In this document: positions 1 through 6,589 of the stretch, piece by piece
How the letters are laid out: each line of letters starts with the position of its first letter
Position numbering within the stretch: the first letter of the stretch is position 1
IMG/VR virus record: IMGVR_UViG_3300010316_000033
Coordinates: 1-28,479 of that record
Strand: one strand, 5' to 3'
DNA from: a virus
Length of the DNA stretch: 28,479 bases
Program-made: the position numbers and the translations under genes
The notes under the pieces: model-generated
Database searches by the model: none
What the model saw: the letters and a program-made list of their open reading frames with translations, nothing else
What the model was told of the DNA's origin: nothing

Positions 1-69
1 AGATTGTAGTAAAAACTTATCCACGTTCCAAGTTTCAACGGACCAATTTTGTGCATTTTCTTGTGTCAT
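1..69 (-). CDS. Unknown protein, N-terminal part only (cut by left edge)
   Basis: An ATG at 69-67 opens a frame that runs to the window edge (23 codons), beginning MTQENAQNW and continuing SVETWNV. No strong ribosome binding site is visible; only a weak TAGG lies some 12 bases upstream. A sigma70-like promoter at 141-169 points at it. The W-x-x-E-T-W-N-V stretch reminds me of small phage proteins that carry a WNVALW-type motif, but 23 residues are too few for assignment. The first gene downstream of the modification cassette, it is possibly transcribed separately from it. Confidence 0.5.
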   Translation of the reverse strand, partial: MTQENAQNWSVETWNVDKFLLQS

Positions 70-79
70 AGCAATATAC

Positions 80-169
80 CTATTTTGCTGTTTGCTTAAT
101 GATGCGCTCTGGCTTCATGCTCTGGCGTATCATGTTTAGTAACATAGTTGGTTTTTGGTGATTCGTCAA
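80..169 (-). promoter_or_regulatory. Sigma70-like promoter and leader for the left-edge gene
   Basis: On the minus strand TTGACG (169-164), a 17-base spacer and TATGTT (146-141) form a plausible early promoter just beyond the stop codon of the CmoA-like gene. The leader contains the direct repeat GCCAGAGC twice, five bases apart, and an imperfect inverted repeat, ATGATACGC with GCGCATCAT. It also holds a 17-codon frame at 133-80 that I do not count as a gene. The spacer length equals that of the other promoters in this half of the window. Confidence 0.5.
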
Positions 170-172
170 GGG

Positions 173-868
173 TTATTTTACCGCAATCGCCCCAACAAAC
201 ATGAAGTTCTGCCAGAACGGTTGTACGCTCTTGAAGCCCGCATCATAGATCATCTGTTCAAGTTCTTCCCAGGTGTTAGGTTTGAGCATGTTACGAAGTG
301 TAACCTCTTTGCCCATAATGTCAGCCTCAGAGAAAGACTTGCGTTTATAGTCATAGTACGTGAATGTCATCATGTCTTGAATACGTGCGTCTGTGGCCAC
401 AGTCTTCTCACCGAAGATGAATGCGCCGCCTTCGTTTAGACCTTCATAGATACGGTCAATCACTTCAGCACGGGCGTTACGTGGCATGAACTGTAGAGTG
501 AACAGAGATGTGACAAGACTTGCGTTTTGAATAATAGTGTCACGAATGTCTTCTTTCAGATATCTCACTGAAGTGCCAGGAAACTTATTCTCAACCTCCA
601 AAACTCTATTATTCATCGCATCTTCAAAGCCGTCTGCGATTTCAACGCCAATGTAGTTGCAGTATGGCGCAAACGAATAGTTTTGTTCAGCCATTGCTAG
701 AATGGTCTTGCCAGTGCTAGAGCCAATGTCATAGACAGAACTTTCATTGTCTACGAAGTATCTAGACAGTGATACTACATCATCATGTAGATTACTGTAC
801 CCTCGGATACTCATTTCAATGTGATTGTCAAAACCTTCTTCACGGTGTGCAAATGTAAAATCGTTCAT
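173..868 (-). CDS. cmoA: CmoA-like class I SAM-dependent enzyme (carboxy-SAM synthase family)
   Basis: 231 aa, against 247 for E. coli CmoA, which turns SAM and prephenate into carboxy-SAM for tRNA wobble modification. Resemblance runs end to end: GYSN (res. 23-26), the SAM-binding VYDIGSSTG (45-53), EDIRD (106-110), NASLV (115-119), FTLQF (123-127), YEGLNEGGA (141-149) and a C-terminal FW-x-N-F-M-F-x-G segment. These blocks separate CmoA from generic methyltransferases. In my recalled alignment the E. coli Arg199 that binds the carboxylate corresponds to Glu188 here, with Lys187 kept and Arg192 one helical turn on, so substrate use may be altered. The ATG overlaps the stop of the methyltransferase gene (ATGA), suggesting translational coupling. 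A consensus promoter lies 150 bases upstream. No cmoB is visible, so I infer a role with the adjacent DNA methyltransferase. Family call firm, reaction uncertain. Confidence 0.82.
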   Translation of the reverse strand: MNDFTFAHREEGFDNHIEMSIRGYSNLHDDVVSLSRYFVDNESSVYDIGSSTGKTILAMAEQNYSFAPYCNYIGVEIADGFEDAMNNRVLEVENKFPGTSVRYLKEDIRDTIIQNASLVTSLFTLQFMPRNARAEVIDRIYEGLNEGGAFIFGEKTVATDARIQDMMTFTYYDYKRKSFSEADIMGKEVTLRNMLKPNTWEELEQMIYDAGFKSVQPFWQNFMFVGAIAVK

Positions 869-2088
869 TGTGTAGCCTCATTGTATGGTTTCAATACGTT
901 TTCATAGATTGATGTGGCTAATGCAGCCATCATCTTAGGCGCAACTGCCCTACCGATTCTTTCGACTTGCTGATCAAATGTGCCAGTGAGTTGGTAATCT
1001 TCTGGTAGCGACATTATACGCTTTAGTTCTTTGATTGTCAACTTACGATTTTCAGCATAGTGAAAAACGCCAGACAACCCACGCTTCTGACCTTGCTGTG
1101 TGAGTGTTGGGCAAGGAAGATGTGGCGCAGGTCTGATCATGTTGAAACAAGATGCTTTCGGGTTCCAATCGCGGAACTCTTTGTCACTCGGTTTCATGTG
1201 TCGCTTTGGACGAAATGGAATGGGATCAAGAAACTTTTTCTGAAAAGAACCTTCATAGTAGTCTCTCAACATCTGTACTTCTTCTGGATCGTTTTCAATG
1301 TCTTCTATGGCCGACTCAAGACTAATGTGTGGGCCTAATCTATCTGGAAAAATAGAGTTCAAGTTTAAAAAATTCAGATTGATCTTTTCGCATACATCAT
1401 CACGAATACAGATGAAGATTGTTCGTTCTCGCGTTTGCGCAACACCATGATCCGCCGCGCTCATTACTTTGTATGTGACCTGATAACCAATCGCTTCAAA
1501 CGACTTGATAAACTCAAATAGCTTTGTTTTAGCTTCGCCAAATGTGATACCTTTCACATTCTCAGCAACAATAACTTTGGGCTTGATACCCTTTGCAATA
1601 CGAATAAACTCAAGAAATAAGTCTTCAATTGCTTCAACTTCTTTACCATCAGAGTAGGTCTTGATACCCCCTTTAGTCTTCAGTTCGCCCTCTTGAATGA
1701 AGTTACCTTCATCATCAATGTAGGACTTTCGCGTATCTTCTACGTATCCAGCCCAACCTTTTTCGCGCTTACCAGCAACAGAGAAAGCGGAACACGGAGG
1801 CGACCCGTCTAGTATGTCAAGTTCACCTTCTTTGATACCAGCCATCTTCAGAAAGTCTTCGCTCTTGTACTTTTTGATGTCGTCTACTAGAACTGGTGTG
1901 TCTGGGTAGTTCTGTTTATAAGACGCGATTGCTTCTTCAACAAACTCGTTGACCAACAGAATGTTACCACCAGCAAGACGGTAGCCTGTTGAACTACCAC
2001 CTCCGCCAGCAAAGCAACTGATCACATTAAACTTTTTTTGTGCAGAAGCCTTCTTCACGTCTTCTACTGTATACGGTTCGTATTTCAT
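865..2088 (-). CDS. C5 cytosine DNA methyltransferase with Arg in motif X; candidate carboxymethyltransferase
   Basis: 407 aa with C5-methyltransferase motifs in order: motif I FAGGGGSS (res. 26-33), motif IV GSPPCS with catalytic Cys99 (PCS where PCQ is usual), motif VI ENV (176-178), motif VIII QTRER (218-222), a target-recognition region at about 230-340, motif IX-like LTIKELKRIMSLPEDY and motif X IGRAVAP (378-384). The usual motif X is GNAVPP or GNSV; here Arg380 replaces the Asn. In M.MpeI an engineered Asn-to-Lys change at this position is known to allow carboxy-SAM as donor. Together with the CmoA-like neighbour this makes a cytosine carboxymethyltransferase the best hypothesis, though ordinary methylation is not excluded. 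The start has GAGGTG upstream, overlapping the stop of the preceding gene; the end overlaps the CmoA-like start. No restriction endonuclease is nearby, so this is not an obvious restriction-modification pair. Confidence 0.93.
   Translation of the reverse strand: MKYEPYTVEDVKKASAQKKFNVISCFAGGGGSSTGYRLAGGNILLVNEFVEEAIASYKQNYPDTPVLVDDIKKYKSEDFLKMAGIKEGELDILDGSPPCSAFSVAGKREKGWAGYVEDTRKSYIDDEGNFIQEGELKTKGGIKTYSDGKEVEAIEDLFLEFIRIAKGIKPKVIVAENVKGITFGEAKTKLFEFIKSFEAIGYQVTYKVMSAADHGVAQTRERTIFICIRDDVCEKINLNFLNLNSIFPDRLGPHISLESAIEDIENDPEEVQMLRDYYEGSFQKKFLDPIPFRPKRHMKPSDKEFRDWNPKASCFNMIRPAPHLPCPTLTQQGQKRGLSGVFHYAENRKLTIKELKRIMSLPEDYQLTGTFDQQVERIGRAVAPKMMAALATSIYENVLKPYNEATQ
1013..1041 (-). promoter_or_regulatory. 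Full-consensus sigma70 promoter before the CmoA-like gene
   Basis: TTGACA (1041-1036), exactly 17 bases, then TATAAT (1018-1013), read on the minus strand. It lies inside the 3' part of the methyltransferase gene, over codons of the conserved LTIKELKRIMSLP segment, about 145 bases before the CmoA-like start. All 12 hexamer positions match the bacterial housekeeping consensus. Likely an early promoter read by host RNA polymerase. Confidence 0.7.
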
Positions 2089-2096
2089 TTAGCACC

Positions 2097-2903
2097 TCAA
2101 AATAGCTTTGGACCAACGTTCTGCCAGTCTCTTACAAGATCCATGACTCTTTCCCTATTATACGGGTTTATTTCACGATTGTCAAGTAGTTTTTCAAAAT
2201 AATCTGGTATACCTGCGATCAACTGCAAGTTCTCATGATTTCTTCTCTTCAATGCTCGTATCTCAGGAAATGCGTCATGTATGCAAGATTTTTGGTATGG
2301 TTTATTGAAGAAGTCCCAATCGTGTTGCATCATCCACTCAGCAACGCTTTTCTCAAGATAAGGTGCGACTAATCTCATACCATTTTCTTTCGCAAGCTGT
2401 TCTTGTTGTCTGACGCCAGCAGGATTAGGTGCACCAAAGTAATCGTTACGAAACTGATCAAATAGTTCTTTCGTATGCTTGAAGTGAATGTTGGCACGTT
2501 TAGACACACCATACCAACCATCAGCAGCAACCCCCGATAAGACTACCTTCTCTTTTATTTTAGGATAAACGTACATGAATGGCCATGTACACTCAACTTG
2601 AGTTTTTTTCTTGCACTTGTAATGATTGATTAGCGTAAAAAAATCCTCTTCAATGTTGTCTACAGGAACATCAACTCCAACGAAGTCCCAACCAAAATGA
2701 TCGGCAGCGTCCTTTGCACCCAAACTATCACTAGTCTGTTGACCATTAATGTACATGCTGTAACCAGTAACTTTTTTACCGAGTCGCATAGCAGCGATGC
2801 CACATGTGATGCTGTCTGTTCCAGCAGACAAAAGAACAGCCACTTCATTCTCAGTGGCTTGCTCCTCTACAATGTCTACAATGATTTCATCAATGTTTTT
2901 CAT
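2097..2903 (-). CDS. Asparagine-synthetase-like ATP pyrophosphatase (PP-loop), no glutaminase domain
   Basis: 268 aa. A PP-loop at residues 26-31 (SAGTDS, usually SGGxDS) binds ATP so that a carboxylate can be activated as an acyl-adenylate. VVLSGVAADGWYG (120-132) corresponds to the LSGDGADELFGG region of AsnB, and LVAPYLEKSVAEW (178-190) to its RVPFLDHRLVE region. The N-terminal glutamine amidotransferase domain of AsnB is absent, so the nitrogen donor would be ammonia or another amine. The ATG lies inside the end of the DUF465-like gene (14-base overlap), and the stop is followed after eight bases by the methyltransferase start. In this operon I infer that it amidates a carboxylate on modified DNA, or on a precursor. 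Alternative: free asparagine or other amide synthesis in the infected cell. Fold call good, substrate unknown. Confidence 0.75.
   Translation of the reverse strand: MKNIDEIIVDIVEEQATENEVAVLLSAGTDSITCGIAAMRLGKKVTGYSMYINGQQTSDSLGAKDAADHFGWDFVGVDVPVDNIEEDFFTLINHYKCKKKTQVECTWPFMYVYPKIKEKVVLSGVAADGWYGVSKRANIHFKHTKELFDQFRNDYFGAPNPAGVRQQEQLAKENGMRLVAPYLEKSVAEWMMQHDWDFFNKPYQKSCIHDAFPEIRALKRRNHENLQLIAGIPDYFEKLLDNREINPYNRERVMDLVRDWQNVGPKLF
2157..2185 (-). promoter_or_regulatory. Full-consensus sigma70 promoter before the cytosine methyltransferase
   Basis: Minus strand TTGACA (2185-2180), 17-base spacer, TATAAT (2162-2157). It sits inside the 3' end of the AsnB-like gene, about 70 bases before the methyltransferase ATG. 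It is identical in both hexamers and in spacing to the promoter at 1013-1041, which suggests selection for strong early expression of both genes. Confidence 0.7.
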
Positions 2904-3063
2904 TTAGCGCTTTTATTCTTTCAATCTCATCTTTACAAACCAACTTCTCTTTCTTCAGATTGGTGATGTATTTATCTGGAGCCCTTTCACCCTGGAGTGC
3001 CTCTATTCTCTTGTGCAAGTCATTATGCTTTCTTTCCAGAGAAGCAAGCCTATTCGCTTTCAT
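2890..3063 (-). CDS. Small DUF465/YdcH-like helical protein
   Basis: 57 aa, starting MKANRLASLERKH. The ATG (3063-3061) has a good AGGAG six bases upstream, which overlaps the gp46 stop codon. The pattern L-x-x-x-H-x-x-L-x-x-x-I near the N-terminus, followed by a proline-containing turn and then LKKEKLVCKDEI, matches the two-helix hairpin of the DUF465 (YdcH) family of small bacterial proteins, often found in alphaproteobacteria and their phages; its function is unknown. The stop lies 14 bases inside the AsnB-like gene, so the two are probably translationally coupled. Strongly charged, no membrane segment. It could be an accessory factor of either the gp46/47 complex or the modification cassette. 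Confidence 0.8.
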   Translation of the reverse strand: MKANRLASLERKHNDLHKRIEALQGERAPDKYITNLKKEKLVCKDEIERIKALNEKH

Positions 3064-3072
3064 GTCGATCTC

Positions 3073-4782
3073 CTATGTTTCCATTGAACTGAAGTTTTTC
3101 ACCTTTTTGAATCTAATAGTTCTGTCAAACTTATCTTGAATCTGATCACCTTTATGACTAATAATAAACACATTGGCGTCACCTGTCAAGTCTTTAATGA
3201 TTTTTAGAAACTCATCTGTTCCGTTGTTGTCCAGAGAAGAGTCCATGATCTCATCCATGATCAACAGGTTGGTTGATACTGAGTTACGCAACTTTGATAC
3301 AGTCCGCCATGTAAAGAGAAGGCTCAAATCTATCCTCAACTTTTCACCTTCAGAAAAGGAACTGTATGAGAATGCGTCACGAAAACGACTTTTGATGGTT
3401 TCGTTGAACGACTCATCCAACTCAAACTGCACAAAAAAGTCCATCGCAGCCAAATACTTGTTGATAAGTTTATTCATGATCGGCACATACTGTTTGATGA
3501 TTCTCGTTTTGATACCACCATCTTTCAGCATAGCACCAACAGTTGCCAGAACTTCTCTTTCTTCTGTTAGTTGCTTTTGCTGTTCCATTGACTTCTTTAA
3601 GTCATTTTCAAAAGTCTTGATTGTCTCATCATCAACAGTTTCAATGTCACGCTCTGCTTCCACCAACTCTTTTTGTAATGATTTACATGCGTTCATGGCC
3701 ATCTTCTTATTAGCACGATGTTCGCTTATCTTCATGCTAATAGTAGAAATAGAGGATTCAATACCGCTTATTTCTGATAATCTAGCTTCTACACCCTCAG
3801 ACTTATTTGACAACTGATTCTTAGCGGCTTCAATCTTTACGATTTTGTCATTAGAATCTGTCAGAACAGAACTCTTGAAATCGTGTTCAATACCCTGTTT
3901 ACATGTAGGGCAGTTATCGTGATTGTTATAGAAAGTTAGATTCTTCGTTAGAGTTCTTTTCTTGTTCTCAAGATCACGCATCAAATCATTGATTTCAGAA
4001 AACTTTTTCTCCATCTTTTCTTTGTCTGTGATCTTAGATAGAAGATCGTCAACCTCATCAGAAAGTTTGTTTATTTCAGTCTCTTCTTTTTCAACGTATC
4101 CTATCTGTTCTTTTAGCTTACTCTTGATCTTTTTTATTTGACTTTCCTTCAACTCACGAATAGATTCTGTATGAGTCTTAGCGGAATCAATCTTATTTTT
4201 GGTTAGATCAATAGTGTATTTTATTTCTGTCAAGTTTTCCTTGTTGGTTGACACACGATCTTTCAAGAGTGTGTTCATTGTCGTAAAAATCTGAATGTCT
4301 AGCAGGTCTTCAATCACATCACGCCTAGACTTAGCAGGCAACTGCATAAAAGGAACAAACGTGGATGAGCCAAGAACTACGACTTGACCAAACGACTTAT
4401 AGTTCAGCTTCAGAATGTTGTCTTCAAGAAATGCTTGGTAATCACGCGCGGCTGCGTCTTGATTCAAGAGCTTGTTGTTTGACCAAATCTCAAAGATGCT
4501 GGGCTTGATACCTCTTTTCACTAGATAGTTCTTACCACCAACTGCAAACTCAACTTCAACCACTAAGTCTTTTTGGTTGATGCTGTTCAGGAGTTGGTTT
4601 TTATTGATTTTGCGAAATGGCTTGCCATAAAGAACAAAGGACAACGCATCTAGCATTGTACTCTTGCCAGCACCATTTTCACCCACAATAAGTGTGGTGT
4701 CATGCGAGTCGAGTTGAAGTTCTGTCCAAGCATCACCTGTGGACAGAATGTTCTTGTATTTGAGTTTCTTGAAATGAATCAA
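3073..4782 (-). CDS. gp46: gp46, SbcC/Rad50-like recombination ATPase subunit
   Basis: 569 aa (T4 gp46: 560). Forms the gp46/47 nuclease that resects DNA ends for recombination-dependent replication and degrades host DNA. Walker A at residues 34-42 (GENGAGKST), YKNI near the N-terminus as in T4, long charged coiled-coil arms at about 170-430, a zinc hook CPTC at 291-294, the ABC signature in YSSFSEGEKLRID, and Walker B LLIMDE followed by SLDNNG. The start is TTG, chosen because AAGGAG lies eight bases upstream and MIHFKKLKYKNI aligns with the T4 N-terminus; no ATG fits. Separated from gp47 by 12 bases. The 3' end covers a likely promoter at 3161-3189. Confidence 0.95.
   Translation of the reverse strand: MIHFKKLKYKNILSTGDAWTELQLDSHDTTLIVGENGAGKSTMLDALSFVLYGKPFRKINKNQLLNSINQKDLVVEVEFAVGGKNYLVKRGIKPSIFEIWSNNKLLNQDAAARDYQAFLEDNILKLNYKSFGQVVVLGSSTFVPFMQLPAKSRRDVIEDLLDIQIFTTMNTLLKDRVSTNKENLTEIKYTIDLTKNKIDSAKTHTESIRELKESQIKKIKSKLKEQIGYVEKEETEINKLSDEVDDLLSKITDKEKMEKKFSEINDLMRDLENKKRTLTKNLTFYNNHDNCPTCKQGIEHDFKSSVLTDSNDKIVKIEAAKNQLSNKSEGVEARLSEISGIESSISTISMKISEHRANKKMAMNACKSLQKELVEAERDIETVDDETIKTFENDLKKSMEQQKQLTEEREVLATVGAMLKDGGIKTRIIKQYVPIMNKLINKYLAAMDFFVQFELDESFNETIKSRFRDAFSYSSFSEGEKLRIDLSLLFTWRTVSKLRNSVSTNLLIMDEIMDSSLDNNGTDEFLKIIKDLTGDANVFIISHKGDQIQDKFDRTIRFKKVKNFSSMET
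3161..3189 (-). promoter_or_regulatory. Sigma70-like promoter inside the 3' end of gp46
   Basis: Minus strand TTGACA (3189-3184), 17-base spacer, TATTAT (3166-3161). About 100 bases before the DUF465-like gene and so placed to drive the modification cassette from its first gene. It overlaps conserved codons (DANVFIISH), which could give a chance match, but spacing and position agree with the other promoters in this half of the window. Confidence 0.45.
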
Positions 4783-4794
4783 CTGAACGTCTCC

Positions 4795-5859
4795 TTATAA
4801 ACTAAGGGCTTCATTGTATAGACTTTGAAGGCATTTGTCAACCTCTTTTTTGTCAACCTTGACTTCCATAGATTCTACGTATTTTTTCAGAATGGTTAGT
4901 GTATCTTGTGCTTCGTCAACGATCTCTGAATCTTCAATCGCATCCATGTCAAGATGATCTTCAACAACCCTGATGTCAGCCGCATTACATGAATCTAGAC
5001 GATCCATAAAGATGTCAAACAGATAGGGGTTTGTTTTGTTTTTTACGATAACCTTGACATACGTACCCTCAAGACCCTCTAGATTTAGATTGGCGATTTC
5101 ATCAATAGTTAGATCGCTGTCTTCGTAATCAATCTTGTGGAACATGCGATACGGGTTTTCAATGAACTCCATCTTTCTTGTATTTGTGTCAAAGATGTGA
5201 AAACCTCTCTTACCTCCATGATCAGACCAGGTCATCTCATAAGGTGCACCCAGATACGTGATGTTAGAATGCGAAGACGGATGATGGAAGTGACCAGAAT
5301 AAACAGCGTCAAACTTGTTGAAAGACGATCTGTCTAACCCATGATCACACAGTTGACCTTTCATCATTTCATAACCAGAAATCTCAAAGTGACCCATCAA
5401 AATCTGTGCTTTTGTGTTATCAAACGCCTTCATTGTCACGTCATGATTAGCCTGACAAATCCAAGGTGAAAGCATAACTTTACACCCATCAAAGTCCAAC
5501 TCAACAGGCTCATGCTCATAAATGTGAATGTTATCATAACTCTTTCCATAAAGTTCTTTTACACCATTCACTTCGTTAGTGTTTTTATAGTAAGAATCGT
5601 GATTGCCTACAATCAAATGTAAATTCATGTCATTATCTTTTATCACACGCATGAAATGCTCTTCTAGTTTAGAAGAGGTGTGAAAGTTGACATACTTTCT
5701 TCTATCCAAGAGGTCTCCCAAATGAATAATAGTGTCAATGTCTCTATCTTTTAGAGTTGGAAAAAACACATTCTCATGAAAGTCAATAGCATTCTGTAAG
5801 AACGCTTTACTGTCCCCTCTCACACCCCAATGCGTGTCGGTGATAACTGCGATTTTCAT
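4795..5859 (-). CDS. gp47: gp47, SbcD/Mre11-like recombination nuclease subunit
   Basis: 354 aa (T4 gp47: 339). Calcineurin-like metallophosphoesterase partner of gp46. Metal-binding motifs in order: D-T-H at residues 8-10, GDLLDRR with Asp49, GNHD at 85-88, and the late GHF-x-HPS histidine cluster. The remainder forms the capping and DNA-binding part, with a C-terminal helical tail expected to contact gp46. The ATG overlaps the stop of the preceding 55-aa gene (ATGA). Its last codons contain a likely promoter for gp46. Confidence 0.95.
   Translation of the reverse strand: MKIAVITDTHWGVRGDSKAFLQNAIDFHENVFFPTLKDRDIDTIIHLGDLLDRRKYVNFHTSSKLEEHFMRVIKDNDMNLHLIVGNHDSYYKNTNEVNGVKELYGKSYDNIHIYEHEPVELDFDGCKVMLSPWICQANHDVTMKAFDNTKAQILMGHFEISGYEMMKGQLCDHGLDRSSFNKFDAVYSGHFHHPSSHSNITYLGAPYEMTWSDHGGKRGFHIFDTNTRKMEFIENPYRMFHKIDYEDSDLTIDEIANLNLEGLEGTYVKVIVKNKTNPYLFDIFMDRLDSCNAADIRVVEDHLDMDAIEDSEIVDEAQDTLTILKKYVESMEVKVDKKEVDKCLQSLYNEALSL
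4813..4841 (-). promoter_or_regulatory. Sigma70-like promoter for gp46
   Basis: Minus strand TTGACA (4841-4836), 17-base spacer, TACAAT (4818-4813), within the last codons of gp47. Transcription would begin near 4806, giving gp46 a short leader of about 25 bases that includes its AAGGAG ribosome binding site. Confidence 0.6.
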
Positions 5860-6023
5860 CTATTACCTTTTCTATGCGATTCGTAGATTTTCAAAGCATT
5901 GTTAGATGCTTCTACAATGTCTTTCAGCGTTTTTACATAATGCTGTCTTTGTTCATAATGTTTCTTGGGATCAGTTACATTTTTTATTAGATCCTCTATT
6001 ATTACTGGTAGTATCAGTTTCAT
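5856..6023 (-). CDS. Small protein between gp55 and gp47
   Basis: 55 aa, beginning MKLILPVIIEDLIKNV. The ATG (6023-6021) starts two bases after the gp55 stop. An AGAGGA about nine bases upstream lies inside the end of gp55 and is the probable ribosome binding site. The stop overlaps the gp47 start as ATGA, typical of translational coupling. Predicted helical and basic at the C-terminus (SHRKGNR), with no membrane segment or known motif. I do not recognise the family. The tight fit between two essential genes argues that it is real; its position suggests a role near the recombination nuclease or the late sigma factor, but this is only inference. Confidence 0.72.
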   Translation of the reverse strand: MKLILPVIIEDLIKNVTDPKKHYEQRQHYVKTLKDIVEASNNALKIYESHRKGNR

Positions 6024-6025
6024 TT

Positions 6026-6568
6026 TTAGCTATCCTCTATAAAGTTCTCAACACCCTTTTTCTTAGCTGCGGTTCTCTTTTTAGTCTCTAATCGTTTCTC
6101 GTATGTTGAAACAAATGTATTCATGTAGTCGTTATCCAAATCTACATACGATGCTTCACCACTTTCTCCAGACTTTTTATCCATTATTGTATCATGAATC
6201 ATCGCATTTTCAGTCACTTTGTGTTTGATGTATACCTGTTTCTTTTCTTTTTCAATACGTCTAAGAAATGCGTACCAAATAATCTGTGTGAAGTATGCGA
6301 ATGGATTGCTTGATTTATCTGGGTCAAAGTTATTAATAGCTTGAATAGCATTTTCTAATCCATCACTAATCATCTCATCTTTATAAGAATAGCCTGAGAA
6401 GTTTGGTTTAGTTGCTAGTCTGTTTGCTATCTGATAGATACTTTTACCTATGTAATCTGGTATCATCGGTGGCTCTTCGCCATTCTCTTCGTGTTTCTTT
6501 CTGTCGTCTCTGTACTCAACAAGAGCGTCTAGAAAGTCTTTGTTGTTGATGTAGTTTTTTCTTCCCAT
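6026..6568 (-). CDS. gp55: gp55, late-transcription sigma factor
   Basis: 180 aa (T4 gp55: 185). Binds host RNA polymerase core and recognises the TATAAATA late promoters, which are plentiful in this window. Matches to T4 gp55 include an N-terminal YINNKDFLDAL segment, NFSGYSYKDEMISDGLE (a sigma region 2-like core), INNFDPDKSSNPFAYFTQ and RIEKEKKQV. The C-terminus VENFIED resembles the hydrophobic-acidic tail by which T4 gp55 binds the sliding clamp gp45, so clamp-dependent activation is probably kept. An AAGGA nine bases before the ATG is the ribosome binding site. Its own promoter is at 6590-6618. Confidence 0.93.
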   Translation of the reverse strand: MGRKNYINNKDFLDALVEYRDDRKKHEENGEEPPMIPDYIGKSIYQIANRLATKPNFSGYSYKDEMISDGLENAIQAINNFDPDKSSNPFAYFTQIIWYAFLRRIEKEKKQVYIKHKVTENAMIHDTIMDKKSGESGEASYVDLDNDYMNTFVSTYEKRLETKKRTAAKKKGVENFIEDS

Positions 6569-6589
6569 ACTGTATAGTCCTTTTTATTC

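Noticed and set aside
80-133. 17-codon frame between the CmoA-like gene and the left-edge gene
   Set aside because: Very short, no ribosome binding site, and its ATG lies about at the expected transcript start of the promoter at 141-169; more likely leader sequence.
173-868. CmoA-like gene as a tRNA wobble-modification gene
   Set aside because: Not excluded, but no cmoB or tRNA gene is visible, and the ATGA coupling to a DNA methyltransferase with Arg in motif X fits a DNA role better.
865-2088. Type II restriction-modification system
   Set aside because: No restriction endonuclease-like gene lies next to the methyltransferase; the neighbours are metabolic or modification enzymes.
4851-4856. 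Second minus-strand TTGACA near the end of gp47
   Set aside because: No -10-like hexamer at 16-18 bases; only the copy at 4841-4836 has one.
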